From the NCBI RefSeq assembly GCF_014596085.1, contig NZ_JACCJY010000040.1, forward strand, positions 1-53,066: a stretch of DNA of 53,066 bases, given 5' to 3'. Position numbers and translations under genes: made by a program. How positions within the stretch are numbered: the first letter of the stretch is position 1; every line of letters starts with the position of its first letter. A model generated the notes under the pieces. It ran no database searches, was not told the origin of the DNA, and saw only the letters and a program-made list of their open reading frames with translations. The DNA comes from Azospirillum tabaci (GTDB lineage: Bacteria > Pseudomonadota > Alphaproteobacteria > Azospirillales > Azospirillaceae). Below, piece by piece: positions 1 through 8,045 of this stretch.

Positions 1-1265
1 ATGCCGTAGTCGTCGCCCCAGTAGGGCCGCATCAGGTCGTCGTTCTCGTACTGCACCGAGCAGGTCTTGATCGACGTCTCCGCACAGAACGTCTTGAAGC
101 CCTCCGGCAGGCTCTCCGACCACAGAACCGTCAGGTTCGGCTCCGGCGCCGGTCCGAGGTTGTTCAGGGTCTGGAGCATGCGGAAGCTGTTCTTGGTCAC
201 CAGCGTGCGGCCGTCGAGCGCCATGCCGCCGATGCACTCGGTCACCCAGGTCGGGTCGCCCGAGAAGAGCTGGTCGTACTCCGGCGTGCGCAGGAAGCGG
301 ACGATCCGCAGCTTGGTCACGAACTGGTCGATCAGCTCCTGCGCCTCCTCCTCGGTCAGCAAACCGTCGCGCAGGTCGCGTTCGACGTAGACGTCGAGGA
401 AGCTGGAGACTCGGCCGAGCGACATGGCCGCCCCGTTGGCCTCCTTCACCGCCGCCAGATAAGCCAGATAGGTCCACTGCACCGCCTCGCGGGCGTCGGC
501 CGCCGGGCGCGACACGTCGAAACCGTAGGACTTGGCCATGGCGGCCAGTTCCTTCAGCGCCTTGATCTGCTCGGTGATCTCCTCGCGCAGGCGCAGCGTG
601 TGCTCGTCGATGCGGTCCAGCTCAAGGCTCTTGTACTGGACCTTCTTGTCCTCGATCAGGAAGGTCGCGCCGTAAAGCGCCAGCCGGCGGTAGTCGCCGA
701 TGATGCGGCCGCGCCCATAGGCGTCCGGCAGGCCGGTGATGACGCCCGACTTGCGGCAGCGCAGCATCTCCTCGGTGTAGACGTCGAAGACGCCGTCGTT
801 GTGCGACTTGCGCAGACCGGGGAAGACCTCCTCCAGCTTGGGCGAGGGGGTGAAGCCGTAGGCCTCCAACCCGTTCTTGACCATGCGCCAGCCGCCGAAG
901 GGCATGATCGCGCGCTTCAACGGCTTGTCCGTCTGCAGGCCGACGACGAGTTCAAGCTCCCGGTCGATGTAGCCCGGTGCGTGGGCGGTGATCGAGCCGA
1001 AGACCTCCGTGTCGGCGTCGAGCACGCCGCCCTTGGCCGCGCGCTCCTCCTTCAGCAGGGCGGTGACCTTGTTCCACAAAGCCTTGGTCCGCCCGGTCGG
1101 GCCGGTCAGGAAACGCGAGTCTCCGGCGTAGGGATGGACGTTGCGGACGATGAAGTCGCGGACGTTGACCTCTTGCTGCCAGACGCCCGGAACGAAGCGG
1201 CGCCAGGGGCGCTCGGCTTGCTGTTCCGGGGTCTCGACGAGTCCGTCTCTCAGCAGGGTGTCCAT
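1..1265 (-). CDS. pflB: Pyruvate formate-lyase (formate C-acetyltransferase), N-terminal part, cut by window edge
   Basis: Encodes the glycyl-radical enzyme that splits pyruvate with CoA into acetyl-CoA and formate without oxygen. The 421 residues seen align from memory along their whole length with E. coli PflB: EVNVRDFI, HAPGYID, PFGGWRMV, CRKSGVITGLPDAYGRGR, NGAAMSLGR, FLRTPEYDQLFSGDP, QYENDDLMRP. The window stops just before the expected catalytic Cys-Cys pair, and the glycyl-radical region is also outside. The ATG at 1263-1265 has a good GAGGAG ribosome site. The gene is divergent from the HexR-type regulator; its activase and formate channel lie about 15 kb away on the other strand. Truncation is only by the window edge. 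Confidence 0.95.
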   Translation of the reverse strand, partial: MDTLLRDGLVETPEQQAERPWRRFVPGVWQQEVNVRDFIVRNVHPYAGDSRFLTGPTGRTKALWNKVTALLKEERAAKGGVLDADTEVFGSITAHAPGYIDRELELVVGLQTDKPLKRAIMPFGGWRMVKNGLEAYGFTPSPKLEEVFPGLRKSHNDGVFDVYTEEMLRCRKSGVITGLPDAYGRGRIIGDYRRLALYGATFLIEDKKVQYKSLELDRIDEHTLRLREEITEQIKALKELAAMAKSYGFDVSRPAADAREAVQWTYLAYLAAVKEANGAAMSLGRVSSFLDVYVERDLRDGLLTEEEAQELIDQFVTKLRIVRFLRTPEYDQLFSGDPTWVTECIGGMALDGRTLVTKNSFRMLQTLNNLGPAPEPNLTVLWSESLPEGFKTFCAETSIKTCSVQYENDDLMRPYWGDDYG

Positions 1266-1425
1266 GATGTCTCCTCACGAAAAGGCGTCTGAGCGGCACG
1301 CGCCGCGTCGCTGATCGACCCTGGAGGCCCCCCAGTGGAGGGGTCGGAAGACCGCCGGAGCCCGATCAGGGCGGGAGCGGCGGTATGGCAACGGGCTGTG
1401 AAGCCGGCAGGGCCAAAAGTCATTC

Positions 1426-1440
1426 TGTAGTTTTGCTACA
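1426..1440. promoter_or_regulatory. HexR-like operator, perfect palindromic arms
   Basis: TGTAGTTTTGCTACA: 5-bp arms TGTAG/CTACA round a 5-bp centre. It closely resembles the TGTAATTAAATTACA type box known for HexR in gammaproteobacteria. It lies about 160 bp upstream of the pflB start and 200 bp upstream of the regulator start, so it could serve either gene. Binding is inferred. Confidence 0.6.
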
Positions 1441-1581
1441 TAAACCGGAACCACGGCGCGCGCAAGACAAAAGCGGTTGATTTTCCACGTTCTTTGATGA
1501 ACTTACTGTGACGGAACGCCGCATCCGCACTGATCCCGGTATGTGGGACAGCGCAGCCGATAGCTCCCTTCTATCGGGTCA

Positions 1582-1596
1582 TGTAGTTTTACTATC
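1582..1596. promoter_or_regulatory. Second, degenerate HexR-like operator
   Basis: TGTAGTTTTACTATC shares its first nine bases with the box at 1426-1440 and keeps most of the right arm. It lies about 42-56 bp before the hexR start codon, where a bound repressor would cover the promoter. This suggests autoregulation; it is weaker than the upstream box. Confidence 0.45.
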
Positions 1597-1637
1597 CGTG
1601 CTACAGTGGCGGACGGACGGAACGGGGGAACAGGCCG

Positions 1638-2474
1638 ATGCTGGCGAGGATCATGGCGGTGCGCGACGGGCTCCGTCCTTCGGAACGGAAGCTGGCGGAC
1701 TGCGTGCTGGCCCAGCCGGGCGAGGTCATCACCCTGTCGATGGCCGACATGGCCGGGCGCGCCGGGGTCAGCGAGCCGACCATCGCCCGCTTCTGCTCCG
1801 CGCTGGGCTGCAGCGGCTTCCGCGAGTTCAAGATCAAGCTGGCGCAGGACATCGCCGCCGGCATGCCCTTCATCGACCAGGAGGTCAGCCCGGACGACCG
1901 CGCCGCGGGCATCGCGGGCAAGGTGTTCGACCGCACCCTGGCGACGCTCATGCAGGTGCGCAACAACCTGTCGGCGGAGGCGGTGGACCGCGCCGCCGAC
2001 CTGCTGGCCGGGGCGCGGCGGATCGAGTTCTACGGCTCCGGCAACTCCGGCACGGTGGCGCAGGACATCCAGCGCCGCTTCTTCCGGCTGGGCATCCCCA
2101 CAGTGGCCTACAGCGACGCCCACGTCTATTTCGTGTCGGCCCTGTCGCTCGCCCCCGGCGACGCAGTGGTCGCCGTGTCCAGCTCGGGCGGCACCCGCGA
2201 CATGCTGGAGGCCGTGCAGAACGCGCTGTCGTCCGGGGCCGCGGTCGTCGCCATCACCCGCTCCGGCTCGCCGCTGGCGCAGCTCGCCACGGTCAGCCTG
2301 CTCGCCGACGTCGCGGAAGACTTCGACATCCACTCGCCCATGACGTCGCGCATCAGCCATCTGGTCCTCGGCGACATACTGTCGATTGCCGTGGCGCTGC
2401 GCAAAGGCGACGCCCTGCGGGAGCGGCTGGAGCGCCACAAGCAGGCGCTCAGCCGTCATCCCCGTGAGCAATAA
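1638..2474 (+). CDS. hexR: HexR-like RpiR-family transcriptional regulator
   Basis: A 278-residue regulator with an N-terminal RpiR helix-turn-helix (about residues 34-60, ADMAGRAGVSEPTIARFCSA) and a C-terminal SIS sugar-phosphate-binding domain (about 125-255, with GSGNSG and SSSGGTRD). Details such as SEPT-x-x-RFC, FREFKIKLAQ and HSPMTSRISHL match the HexR branch. HexR senses 2-keto-3-deoxy-6-phosphogluconate and controls Entner-Doudoroff and central carbon genes. It diverges from pflB with two HexR-like boxes between, so control of pyruvate cleavage is likely. The start has GGGGGAA upstream. The stop codon overlaps an AT-rich operator/promoter motif (2473-2489) that reads the other way. 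Confidence 0.85.
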   Translation: MLARIMAVRDGLRPSERKLADCVLAQPGEVITLSMADMAGRAGVSEPTIARFCSALGCSGFREFKIKLAQDIAAGMPFIDQEVSPDDRAAGIAGKVFDRTLATLMQVRNNLSAEAVDRAADLLAGARRIEFYGSGNSGTVAQDIQRRFFRLGIPTVAYSDAHVYFVSALSLAPGDAVVAVSSSGGTRDMLEAVQNALSSGAAVVAITRSGSPLAQLATVSLLADVAEDFDIHSPMTSRISHLVLGDILSIAVALRKGDALRERLERHKQALSRHPREQ

Positions 2475-2500
2475 ATACTAGTATATTAGTTTAAGAGCAA
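2472..2500 (-). promoter_or_regulatory. Orphan promoter-like site with the pyk/TRAP operator motif, antisense to hexR
   Basis: The 17-mer AAATACTAGTATATTAG (2473-2489) differs by one base from the operator before pyk. Read on the minus strand it is embedded in TTGCTC (2495-2500), a 17-base spacer and TATTTA (2472-2477), a plausible sigma-70 promoter pointing into the 3' end of hexR. No leftward gene follows before pflB, so the site is an orphan or drives an antisense RNA. Confidence 0.5.
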
Positions 2501-2539
2501 GGCGCTCCGCCCGTCCTGTGCCGTTCTGCCGCAGATCCC

Positions 2540-2577
2540 AAAGCAAAAAGCCCGGCCCCGTTTCCGGGACCGGGCCT
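2540..2577 (-). terminator. Rho-independent terminator of the RND efflux operon
   Basis: Eleven-base-pair GC stem (2550-2560 with 2565-2575, one G-U pair, four-base loop). It is followed in the minus direction by TTTTTGCTTT. It lies just past the stop codon of the pump gene. Confidence 0.85.
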
Positions 2578-2602
2578 TCCGCTTCCAGCCGCAGCCGAAC
2601 CG

Positions 2603-5600
2603 TCAGTCTCCGGCGTGCATCGGCTCGGCACCCTGCAGGGGGTGGGCACCGGCGCGTTTGCTGCCGAACAGACGGTAGACCGCGACGAAGAAGACCGGGA
2701 CGAAGAGGATCGCCAGCACGGTGGCGGAGATCATGCCGCCCATCACGCCGACGCCGATGGCGTTCTGGCTTTCCGAACCGGCGCCGCTGCTGGTCGCCAG
2801 CGGCAGCACGCCCAGCACGAAGGCCAGCGAGGTCATGATGATCGGGCGCAGGCGCTGACGGCACGCCTCGATGGCGGCGTCCTTCAGCTCCATGCCCTCG
2901 TCGTACAGCGCCTTGGCGAACTCCACGATCAGGATGGCGTTCTTCGCCGACAGGCCGATGGTCGTCAGCAGGCCCACCTGGAAGTAGACGTCGCTGGGCA
3001 GGCCGCGCAGCGTGGCGGCGAGCACGGCGCCAATGACGCCCAGCGGCACCACCAGGATCACCGACACCGGCACCGACCAGCTCTCGTAGAGCGCGGCCAG
3101 GCAGAGGAAGACGATCAGCATGGACAGGGCGTAGAGCGCCGGGGCCTGCGACCCGCTCAACCGCTCCTCGTAGGACAGGCCGGTCCATTCATAACCGACG
3201 CCCGGCGGCAGCTTGGCCATCATCGCCTCCATCTCCTGCATCGCCTCGCCGGAGCTGACGCCCGGCGCCGCGGAGCCCTGGATGTTGAGCGACGACATGC
3301 CGTTGTACCGCTCCAGCTTCGGCGAACCGTAGGTCCATTGCGCCGTGGTGAAGGCGGAGAAGGGGACCATCTGGCCGGTGGCGTTGCGCACGTACCAGCG
3401 GTCGACGTCGCTCGGCTGCATGCGGTAGGGGGCGTCCGCCTGGAGGTAGACGCGCTTCACGCGCCCCCGGTCGATGAAGTCGTTGACGTAGGAGGAGCCC
3501 CAGGCCGCCGTCAGGGTCGTGTTGACGTCGGTCAGCGACAGGCCGAGCGCGCTGGCCTTCTCGCGGTCCACCGTCAGCTTGAACTGCGGCGTGTCCTCCA
3601 GACCGTTCGGGCGGACGCCGACCAGTTTGGGGTTCTGCGCCGCCAGACCCAGCAGTTGGTTGCGCGCCTGCATCAGCCGGTCGTGCCCGACGCCGCCGCG
3701 GTCGACCAGCTGGAGGTCGAAGCCGGTGGCGTTGCCGAGCCCCGGAACCGACGGCGGCATGAAGGCGAAGACCACCGCGTCCTTGGCCTTCGACAGGGCG
3801 CCCATGGCGCGGCCGGCGATGGCCGTCGGCTTGCGGTCGGCGGACTCGCGCTCGCTCCAGTCGCGCAGCCGGACGAAGGCCATGCCGGCGTTCTGGCCGC
3901 GGCCCGCGAAGTTGAAGCCGGCGATGGTGAACAGGCCCTCGACGCTGTCCTTCTCCTTCTCCAGGAAATAGGTCTCGACTTGCTTGGTGGTCTCCATCGT
4001 GCGCTCGATGCTAGCGTTCGGCGGGGCCGACCACAGCACGAACATCGTCCCGCGGTCCTCCTGCGGCAGGAAGGACGAGGGCATCTGGAGGAACAGGTAG
4101 GCCAGGCCGCCGACGATCAGCGCGTAGGCGATGCCGTAGCGCCCGAGCCGCGACACCGCCCCGCGCACGCCGCGCAGATAGACCCGGCTGCTGGCGTCAA
4201 AGCCGCGGTTGAACAGCCCGAAGAACCCGCGCTTGGCGTGGCCGTGGCCCTTCGCCACCGGCTTCAGGATGGTGGCGCAGAGCGCCGGGGTCAGCACCAG
4301 GGCGACCAGCACCGACAGCGCCATCGCCGACACGATGGTCAGCGAGAACTGACGGTAGATGGCCCCCGCGGAGCCGCCGAAGAAGGCCATCGGGACGAAC
4401 ACGGCGGACAGCACCAGCGCGATGCCGATCAGCGCGCCAGTGATCTGGCCCATCGACTTACGGGTCGCCTCGCGCGGGGGCAGCCCGTCCTCGCTCATCA
4501 CGCGCTCGACGTTCTCCACCACCACGATGGCGTCGTCGACCAGCAGGCCGATGGCCAGCACCATGCCGAACATGGTCAGCGTGTTGATCGAGAAGCCGAA
4601 CAGCGACAGCACGCCGAAGGTGCCCAAAAGCACCACGGGGACCGCGATGGTCGGGATCAGCGTCGCCCGGAAATTCTGCAGGAACAGGTACATCACGACG
4701 AAGACGAGGATGATCGCCTCGATCAGCGTCTTGACGACCTCATGGATCGACAGCTCGACGAAGGGCGTCGTGTCGTAGGGGTAGATGACCTCCAGCCCTT
4801 CCGGGAAGAAGGCCGACAGCTCCGCGATGCGCGCCTTCACCGCCGCGGCGGTGTCCAGCGCGTTGGCCCCGGTCGCCAGCTTGACGCCCAGGCCCGCCGC
4901 CGGCTTGCCGTTGTAGCGGGCGGTGATCTCGTAGGTTTCCTGCCCGATCTCGATCCGCGCGACGTCGCGCAGCCGCACCTGCCCGCCGTCGGGATTGACG
5001 CGCAGCAGGATGGCTCCGAACTCCTCCGGCGTCTGCATGCGCGACTGCGCCATGATGGTGGCGTTGATGCGCTGGCCGGGCACCGCCGGGGCGCCGCCGA
5101 GCTGGCCCGCCGAGACCTGCGCGTTCTCCGCCTTGATGGCGTTGGTGACGTCGATGGTGGTGAGCTGGTGGCTGTTCAGCGCGTCGGGGTCCAGCCAGAT
5201 CCGCATGGCGTGCTGCGGGCCGAACACGGTGATGTCGCCCACGCCCTCGACGCGGCTGATCGTGTCCTGGAGGTTGGAGGCCACATAGTCGGCGATGTCG
5301 CCCTGGCTCAGCCGCCCGTCGCTGGACACGAAGCCGGCGACCATCAGAAAGTCGTTGCCGGCCTTCGACACCTGGAGGCCGCGCTGCTGCACCTCCTGCG
5401 GCAGGAGCGGCACGGCGAGCTGGAGCTTGTTCTGCACCTGGACCTGGGCGATGTCCGGGTTGGCCTCCGGCTCGAAGGTCAGGGTGATGGTGACGTTGCC
5501 CGACGAATCGCTGTTCGAGGACATGTAGCGGAAGTGGTCGAGCCCGGTCATCTTCTGTTCGATGACCTGGGTGACCGTGTCCTCCAGCGTCTTCGCGGAC

Positions 5601-5755
5601 GCGCCGGGGTAGCTGGCGGTGATGGACACCGTCGGCGGAGCGATCTTCGGATATTGCTCGACGGGCAGGCCCAGAATCGCCAGACCGCCCGCCAGCATGA
5701 TGACGATGGCGATGACCCAGGCGAAGACGGGCCGGTCGATGAAGTATTTCGACAT
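2603..5755 (-). CDS. RND multidrug efflux pump, inner-membrane component (AcrB/MexB, HAE1 family)
   Basis: A 1050-residue proton-driven efflux pump of full family length. It starts with the typical MSKYFIDRPVFAWVIAI segment (TM1), then a periplasmic loop with porter and docking domains, the TM2-6 block, a second loop and TM8-12. The proton-relay motif GLLVDDAIVVVEN places the paired aspartates at residues 407 and 408, exactly as in AcrB. It follows the adaptor gene by 16 bases in one operon ending at a clear terminator. No outer-membrane TolC-type gene is next to it, so it probably borrows one. Substrates cannot be told from sequence. The TetR gene across the divergent promoter is the likely repressor. 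Confidence 0.95.
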   Translation of the reverse strand: MSKYFIDRPVFAWVIAIVIMLAGGLAILGLPVEQYPKIAPPTVSITASYPGASAKTLEDTVTQVIEQKMTGLDHFRYMSSNSDSSGNVTITLTFEPEANPDIAQVQVQNKLQLAVPLLPQEVQQRGLQVSKAGNDFLMVAGFVSSDGRLSQGDIADYVASNLQDTISRVEGVGDITVFGPQHAMRIWLDPDALNSHQLTTIDVTNAIKAENAQVSAGQLGGAPAVPGQRINATIMAQSRMQTPEEFGAILLRVNPDGGQVRLRDVARIEIGQETYEITARYNGKPAAGLGVKLATGANALDTAAAVKARIAELSAFFPEGLEVIYPYDTTPFVELSIHEVVKTLIEAIILVFVVMYLFLQNFRATLIPTIAVPVVLLGTFGVLSLFGFSINTLTMFGMVLAIGLLVDDAIVVVENVERVMSEDGLPPREATRKSMGQITGALIGIALVLSAVFVPMAFFGGSAGAIYRQFSLTIVSAMALSVLVALVLTPALCATILKPVAKGHGHAKRGFFGLFNRGFDASSRVYLRGVRGAVSRLGRYGIAYALIVGGLAYLFLQMPSSFLPQEDRGTMFVLWSAPPNASIERTMETTKQVETYFLEKEKDSVEGLFTIAGFNFAGRGQNAGMAFVRLRDWSERESADRKPTAIAGRAMGALSKAKDAVVFAFMPPSVPGLGNATGFDLQLVDRGGVGHDRLMQARNQLLGLAAQNPKLVGVRPNGLEDTPQFKLTVDREKASALGLSLTDVNTTLTAAWGSSYVNDFIDRGRVKRVYLQADAPYRMQPSDVDRWYVRNATGQMVPFSAFTTAQWTYGSPKLERYNGMSSLNIQGSAAPGVSSGEAMQEMEAMMAKLPPGVGYEWTGLSYEERLSGSQAPALYALSMLIVFLCLAALYESWSVPVSVILVVPLGVIGAVLAATLRGLPSDVYFQVGLLTTIGLSAKNAILIVEFAKALYDEGMELKDAAIEACRQRLRPIIMTSLAFVLGVLPLATSSGAGSESQNAIGVGVMGGMISATVLAILFVPVFFVAVYRLFGSKRAGAHPLQGAEPMHAGD

Positions 5756-5771
5756 GGATGGGTCCTCGGTC

Positions 5772-6956
5772 TCAGCGCGCCTGCGGTCCGGGCAGGGCCG
5801 CCACGGCGCTCTGCGCCGCCACCGGCTTCACCTCGCCCCCCGGCTTCACCTTCTGAAGCCCCTCGACCACGATGCGCTCGCCCGCCTTCAGACCGTCGGA
5901 GACCAGCCAGGCGTTGTTGATCGCCCGCTCGGTCTTGATGGTGCGCGGGTTGACCTTGTTGTCGTCGCCGACGACCCAGACGCGGGCCGAGCCGTCCGGA
6001 CCGCGCTGGACCGCCTCCTGCGGCACGGCGAGCGCGTTCTCGGCCACGCCCTGCTCGACGCGGGCGCGCACGAACAGGCCGGGCAGCAGCTCCTGGTTCG
6101 GGTTCGGGAACACCGCGCGGAGCTGGACCGAGCTGGTGCCCGGATCGACCGACACGTCGGAGAACTGAAGCTCGCCGCGCTGGGGATAGGGGGTCTCCGC
6201 CGCGTGCAGGAACAGCGAGACGGGAATCTTGCCGGGCTCGGCCGGGCGGATGCGCCCGCTCTCCATGTCCTGGCGGAGCTGCATGAGCTGCGAGGCGGTC
6301 TGGGTCACGTCCACATAGATCGGGTCGAGCTGCTGGACGGTGGCGAGCGCCGTCGCCTGGTTGGCGGTGACCAGCGCGCCTTCCGTCACGGCGGACTTGC
6401 CGATGCGGCCGGAGATGGGGGCGAAGACCTTGGTGTAGTCCAGGTTGATGCGCGCCAGATTGTAGGCGGCCTTGGCGGCGGCGAGCTGCGCTTCGTTCTG
6501 CTTCAGCGAGGCCATGGCGTCGTCGTAGTCCTGCTTGCTGACGACGCTGTTCTTGACGAGGTCGTTGTAGCGGGCCGCCTTGTTACGCGCGGCCTGCAGG
6601 TTGGCCTCCGCCTTCTGGATGTCGGCCTGGGCGACGGCGAGGTTGGCCTCGTAGGTGGCCGGGTCGATCTGGTAGAGCTGGTCGCCCGCCTTGACGTCGC
6701 TCCCCTCCGTGAAGAAGCGCTTCAGCACGATGCCGCTGACCTGCGGGCGGATCTCCGCCACGCGGAAGGCCGCGGTGCGGCCCGGCAGCTCGGTGGTGAC
6801 GGACAGGCTCTGCGGCTGGATGGTCGCCACCGCGACCTCCGCCGGACCGGGCGCCGGCTGGCCTCCGGCGGCGTGCTTCTTGTCCTGGCAGGCACCCAGC
6901 ACCACGGTCAGGGAGGCCGCCACGGCAAGAGACAGAAATGCGTTCCTGTTGAACAT
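5772..6956 (-). CDS. RND efflux periplasmic adaptor (membrane fusion protein), lipoprotein
   Basis: A 394-residue AcrA/MexA-type adaptor that links the inner-membrane pump to an outer-membrane channel. The N-terminus is a lipoprotein signal with lipobox LGAC and Cys23 as the lipidated residue. It then shows the split lipoyl domain (RPQVSGIVLKRFFTEGSDVKAGD and the matching APISGRIGKSAV half), an alpha-helical hairpin with coiled-coil character between them (about 100-170), and the beta-barrel and membrane-proximal parts (QLRAVFPNPNQELLPGLFVRARV). First gene of the operon; the pump gene follows 16 bases later. The 207-bp gap to the divergent tetR holds a palindromic operator. Confidence 0.95.
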   Translation of the reverse strand: MFNRNAFLSLAVAASLTVVLGACQDKKHAAGGQPAPGPAEVAVATIQPQSLSVTTELPGRTAAFRVAEIRPQVSGIVLKRFFTEGSDVKAGDQLYQIDPATYEANLAVAQADIQKAEANLQAARNKAARYNDLVKNSVVSKQDYDDAMASLKQNEAQLAAAKAAYNLARINLDYTKVFAPISGRIGKSAVTEGALVTANQATALATVQQLDPIYVDVTQTASQLMQLRQDMESGRIRPAEPGKIPVSLFLHAAETPYPQRGELQFSDVSVDPGTSSVQLRAVFPNPNQELLPGLFVRARVEQGVAENALAVPQEAVQRGPDGSARVWVVGDDNKVNPRTIKTERAINNAWLVSDGLKAGERIVVEGLQKVKPGGEVKPVAAQSAVAALPGPQAR

Positions 6957-7092
6957 CCGTTCCTCGTGAAAACGCCGTGATGCGGCGATGAAATGTCCTA
7001 ATGAGCCTGGGGATGTCCCACGTCCCGCCCGGCTTTCGGGACCGGCGGAAAAGGCCGGTGCGCGCGGACGGTGCGAAATGACCCCTTTATTC

Positions 7093-7118
7093 GTACTGTC
7101 TCATACAGTACACTGTAC
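7093..7118. promoter_or_regulatory. Palindromic TetR-type operator between the efflux operon and tetR
   Basis: Two overlapping palindromes: GTACTGT (7093-7099) with ACAGTAC (7105-7111), and TACAGT (7104-7109) with ACTGTA (7112-7117). It sits in the divergent promoter region, 46 bp before the chosen tetR start. Overlapping dyads are typical of TetR/AcrR operators where two dimers bind. The assignment to the adjacent regulator rests on position. Confidence 0.7.
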
Positions 7119-7163
7119 TGGACGATACATTCAGAACGACCGTTCGCGCAAGGGGGAACCGCA

Positions 7164-7874
7164 ATGCCCGACAAGGGGGCATCCACACCGTTCCAGGGCG
7201 GAATCGCCGGGAGCGGCATCGCCGCACTCGGCACAGGCGGCTTTGACACGCCCGGCTGCGGCCCGCGCGGCCAGGCGCGCTGCCGGGCGCTGCTCGACGC
7301 CGCGGCGACGCTGTTCGTGGAGAAGGGATTCGCGCTGACCTCGCTGTCCGACATCCTTCGGCAGGCCGGCGGGTCGCGCACCACGCTCTACGAGCATTTC
7401 GGCGACAAGGAGGGGCTGTTCCGCGCGGTGATGGAGCGCCACTGCGACCGCGTGCTGGAAGAGATGTCGGCCATGCGCGCCGCCGGCCCGGCGGCGATGG
7501 CCGAGGAGCTGGAGGAAAATCTCTACCGCGTCGGGCTGCACGTCGCCGGCACGCTGACCATGCCGGAAACCACCGCCATCCTGCGCATCCTGGTGTCGGA
7601 GGGGGGGCGCATCCCCGACATCGCCCGGGCCTTCTTCCAGGTCGGCCCGGAGAAGACCATCGGCTGGCTGGCCGGCTGCTTCCGCGATCTGGCGGAGGCC
7701 GGACGCCTGCGCATCGACGATCCGGAAGGGGCCGCCCACGCTTTCATAGGCATGGTGGTCGGCGACCTGCTGACCAAGCGGCTGATCCTTCCGGACGAGC
7801 CCGTCTCGATGGAGGAGTTGGAGCGTTACGTCCGTCAGTCCGTGCGGTTGTTCCTTGCGGGGACGCGGCCCTGA
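7164..7874 (+). CDS. TetR/AcrR-family regulator, probable repressor of the divergent RND pump
   Basis: A 236-residue TetR regulator. The helix-turn-helix lies at about residues 40-85 (LDAAATLFVEKGFALTSLSD followed by TLYEHFGDKEGLFRAVME); the C-terminal ligand domain resembles that of AefR/AcrR-like proteins. I chose the ATG at 7164, which follows AGGGGGAACC at good distance, over an upstream in-frame ATG at 7071 that would put the operator inside the gene. Divergent from the efflux operon and next to a palindromic operator, it is likely to repress both. Its neighbour at 8046 is a paralogue with the same helix-turn-helix core. Confidence 0.88.
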   Translation: MPDKGASTPFQGGIAGSGIAALGTGGFDTPGCGPRGQARCRALLDAAATLFVEKGFALTSLSDILRQAGGSRTTLYEHFGDKEGLFRAVMERHCDRVLEEMSAMRAAGPAAMAEELEENLYRVGLHVAGTLTMPETTAILRILVSEGGRIPDIARAFFQVGPEKTIGWLAGCFRDLAEAGRLRIDDPEGAAHAFIGMVVGDLLTKRLILPDEPVSMEELERYVRQSVRLFLAGTRP

Positions 7875-7963
7875 CCACGATGGAGAGCGGCGTATTGCCG
7901 TCTTGCCAGCGGGGGCGGCAAGGGTCATAGCTCCCGCGACGATGCGCGCGCTTGCTGCGGCGC

Positions 7964-8016
7964 TGCCCCCACCCCGGCCCTCCCCCGCCCAGCGGGGGAG
8001 GGCCGGGGTGGGGGCA
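7964..8016. repeat. GC-rich palindromic intergenic repeat, family 1 copy a
   Basis: A perfect 25-bp inverted repeat (7964-7988 and 7992-8016) with a three-base CCA loop, between the two tetR genes. The arms begin TGCCCCCACCCCGGCCC. Same family as the copies at 18258-18362 and 42310-42382. It resembles REP/BIME-like elements and could also act as a transcription terminator or mRNA-end stabiliser. Confidence 0.85.
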
Positions 8017-8045
8017 AGGGCTGCCAGCGCCTAAGGAAAAAACCG

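Larger units (their letters stand above)
1266..1637. promoter_or_regulatory. Divergent pflB-hexR intergenic region
   Basis: This 372-bp gap must hold the promoters of pflB (leftward) and the RpiR/HexR gene (rightward). It contains two HexR-like boxes, at 1426-1440 and 1582-1596. I looked for an FNR/Anr box of the TTGAT-N4-ATCAA type, which would be expected for an anaerobic gene. The closest word, TTGAT at about 1477, has no matching right half. Confidence 0.6.

Noticed and set aside
1266..1637. An FNR/Anr box for anaerobic control of pflB
   Set aside because: TTGAT near 1477 has no ATCAA at the right spacing.
2615..5920. A long open frame on the plus strand opposite the RND pump
   Set aside because: Its translation is low-complexity His/Arg/Gln-rich, has no family pattern and mirrors the codon structure of the clear pump gene; it is an artefact of high GC.
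5756..7163. An efflux operon broken by loss of its outer-membrane channel gene
   Set aside because: Many RND operons have only the adaptor and pump; no remnant of a channel gene is seen.
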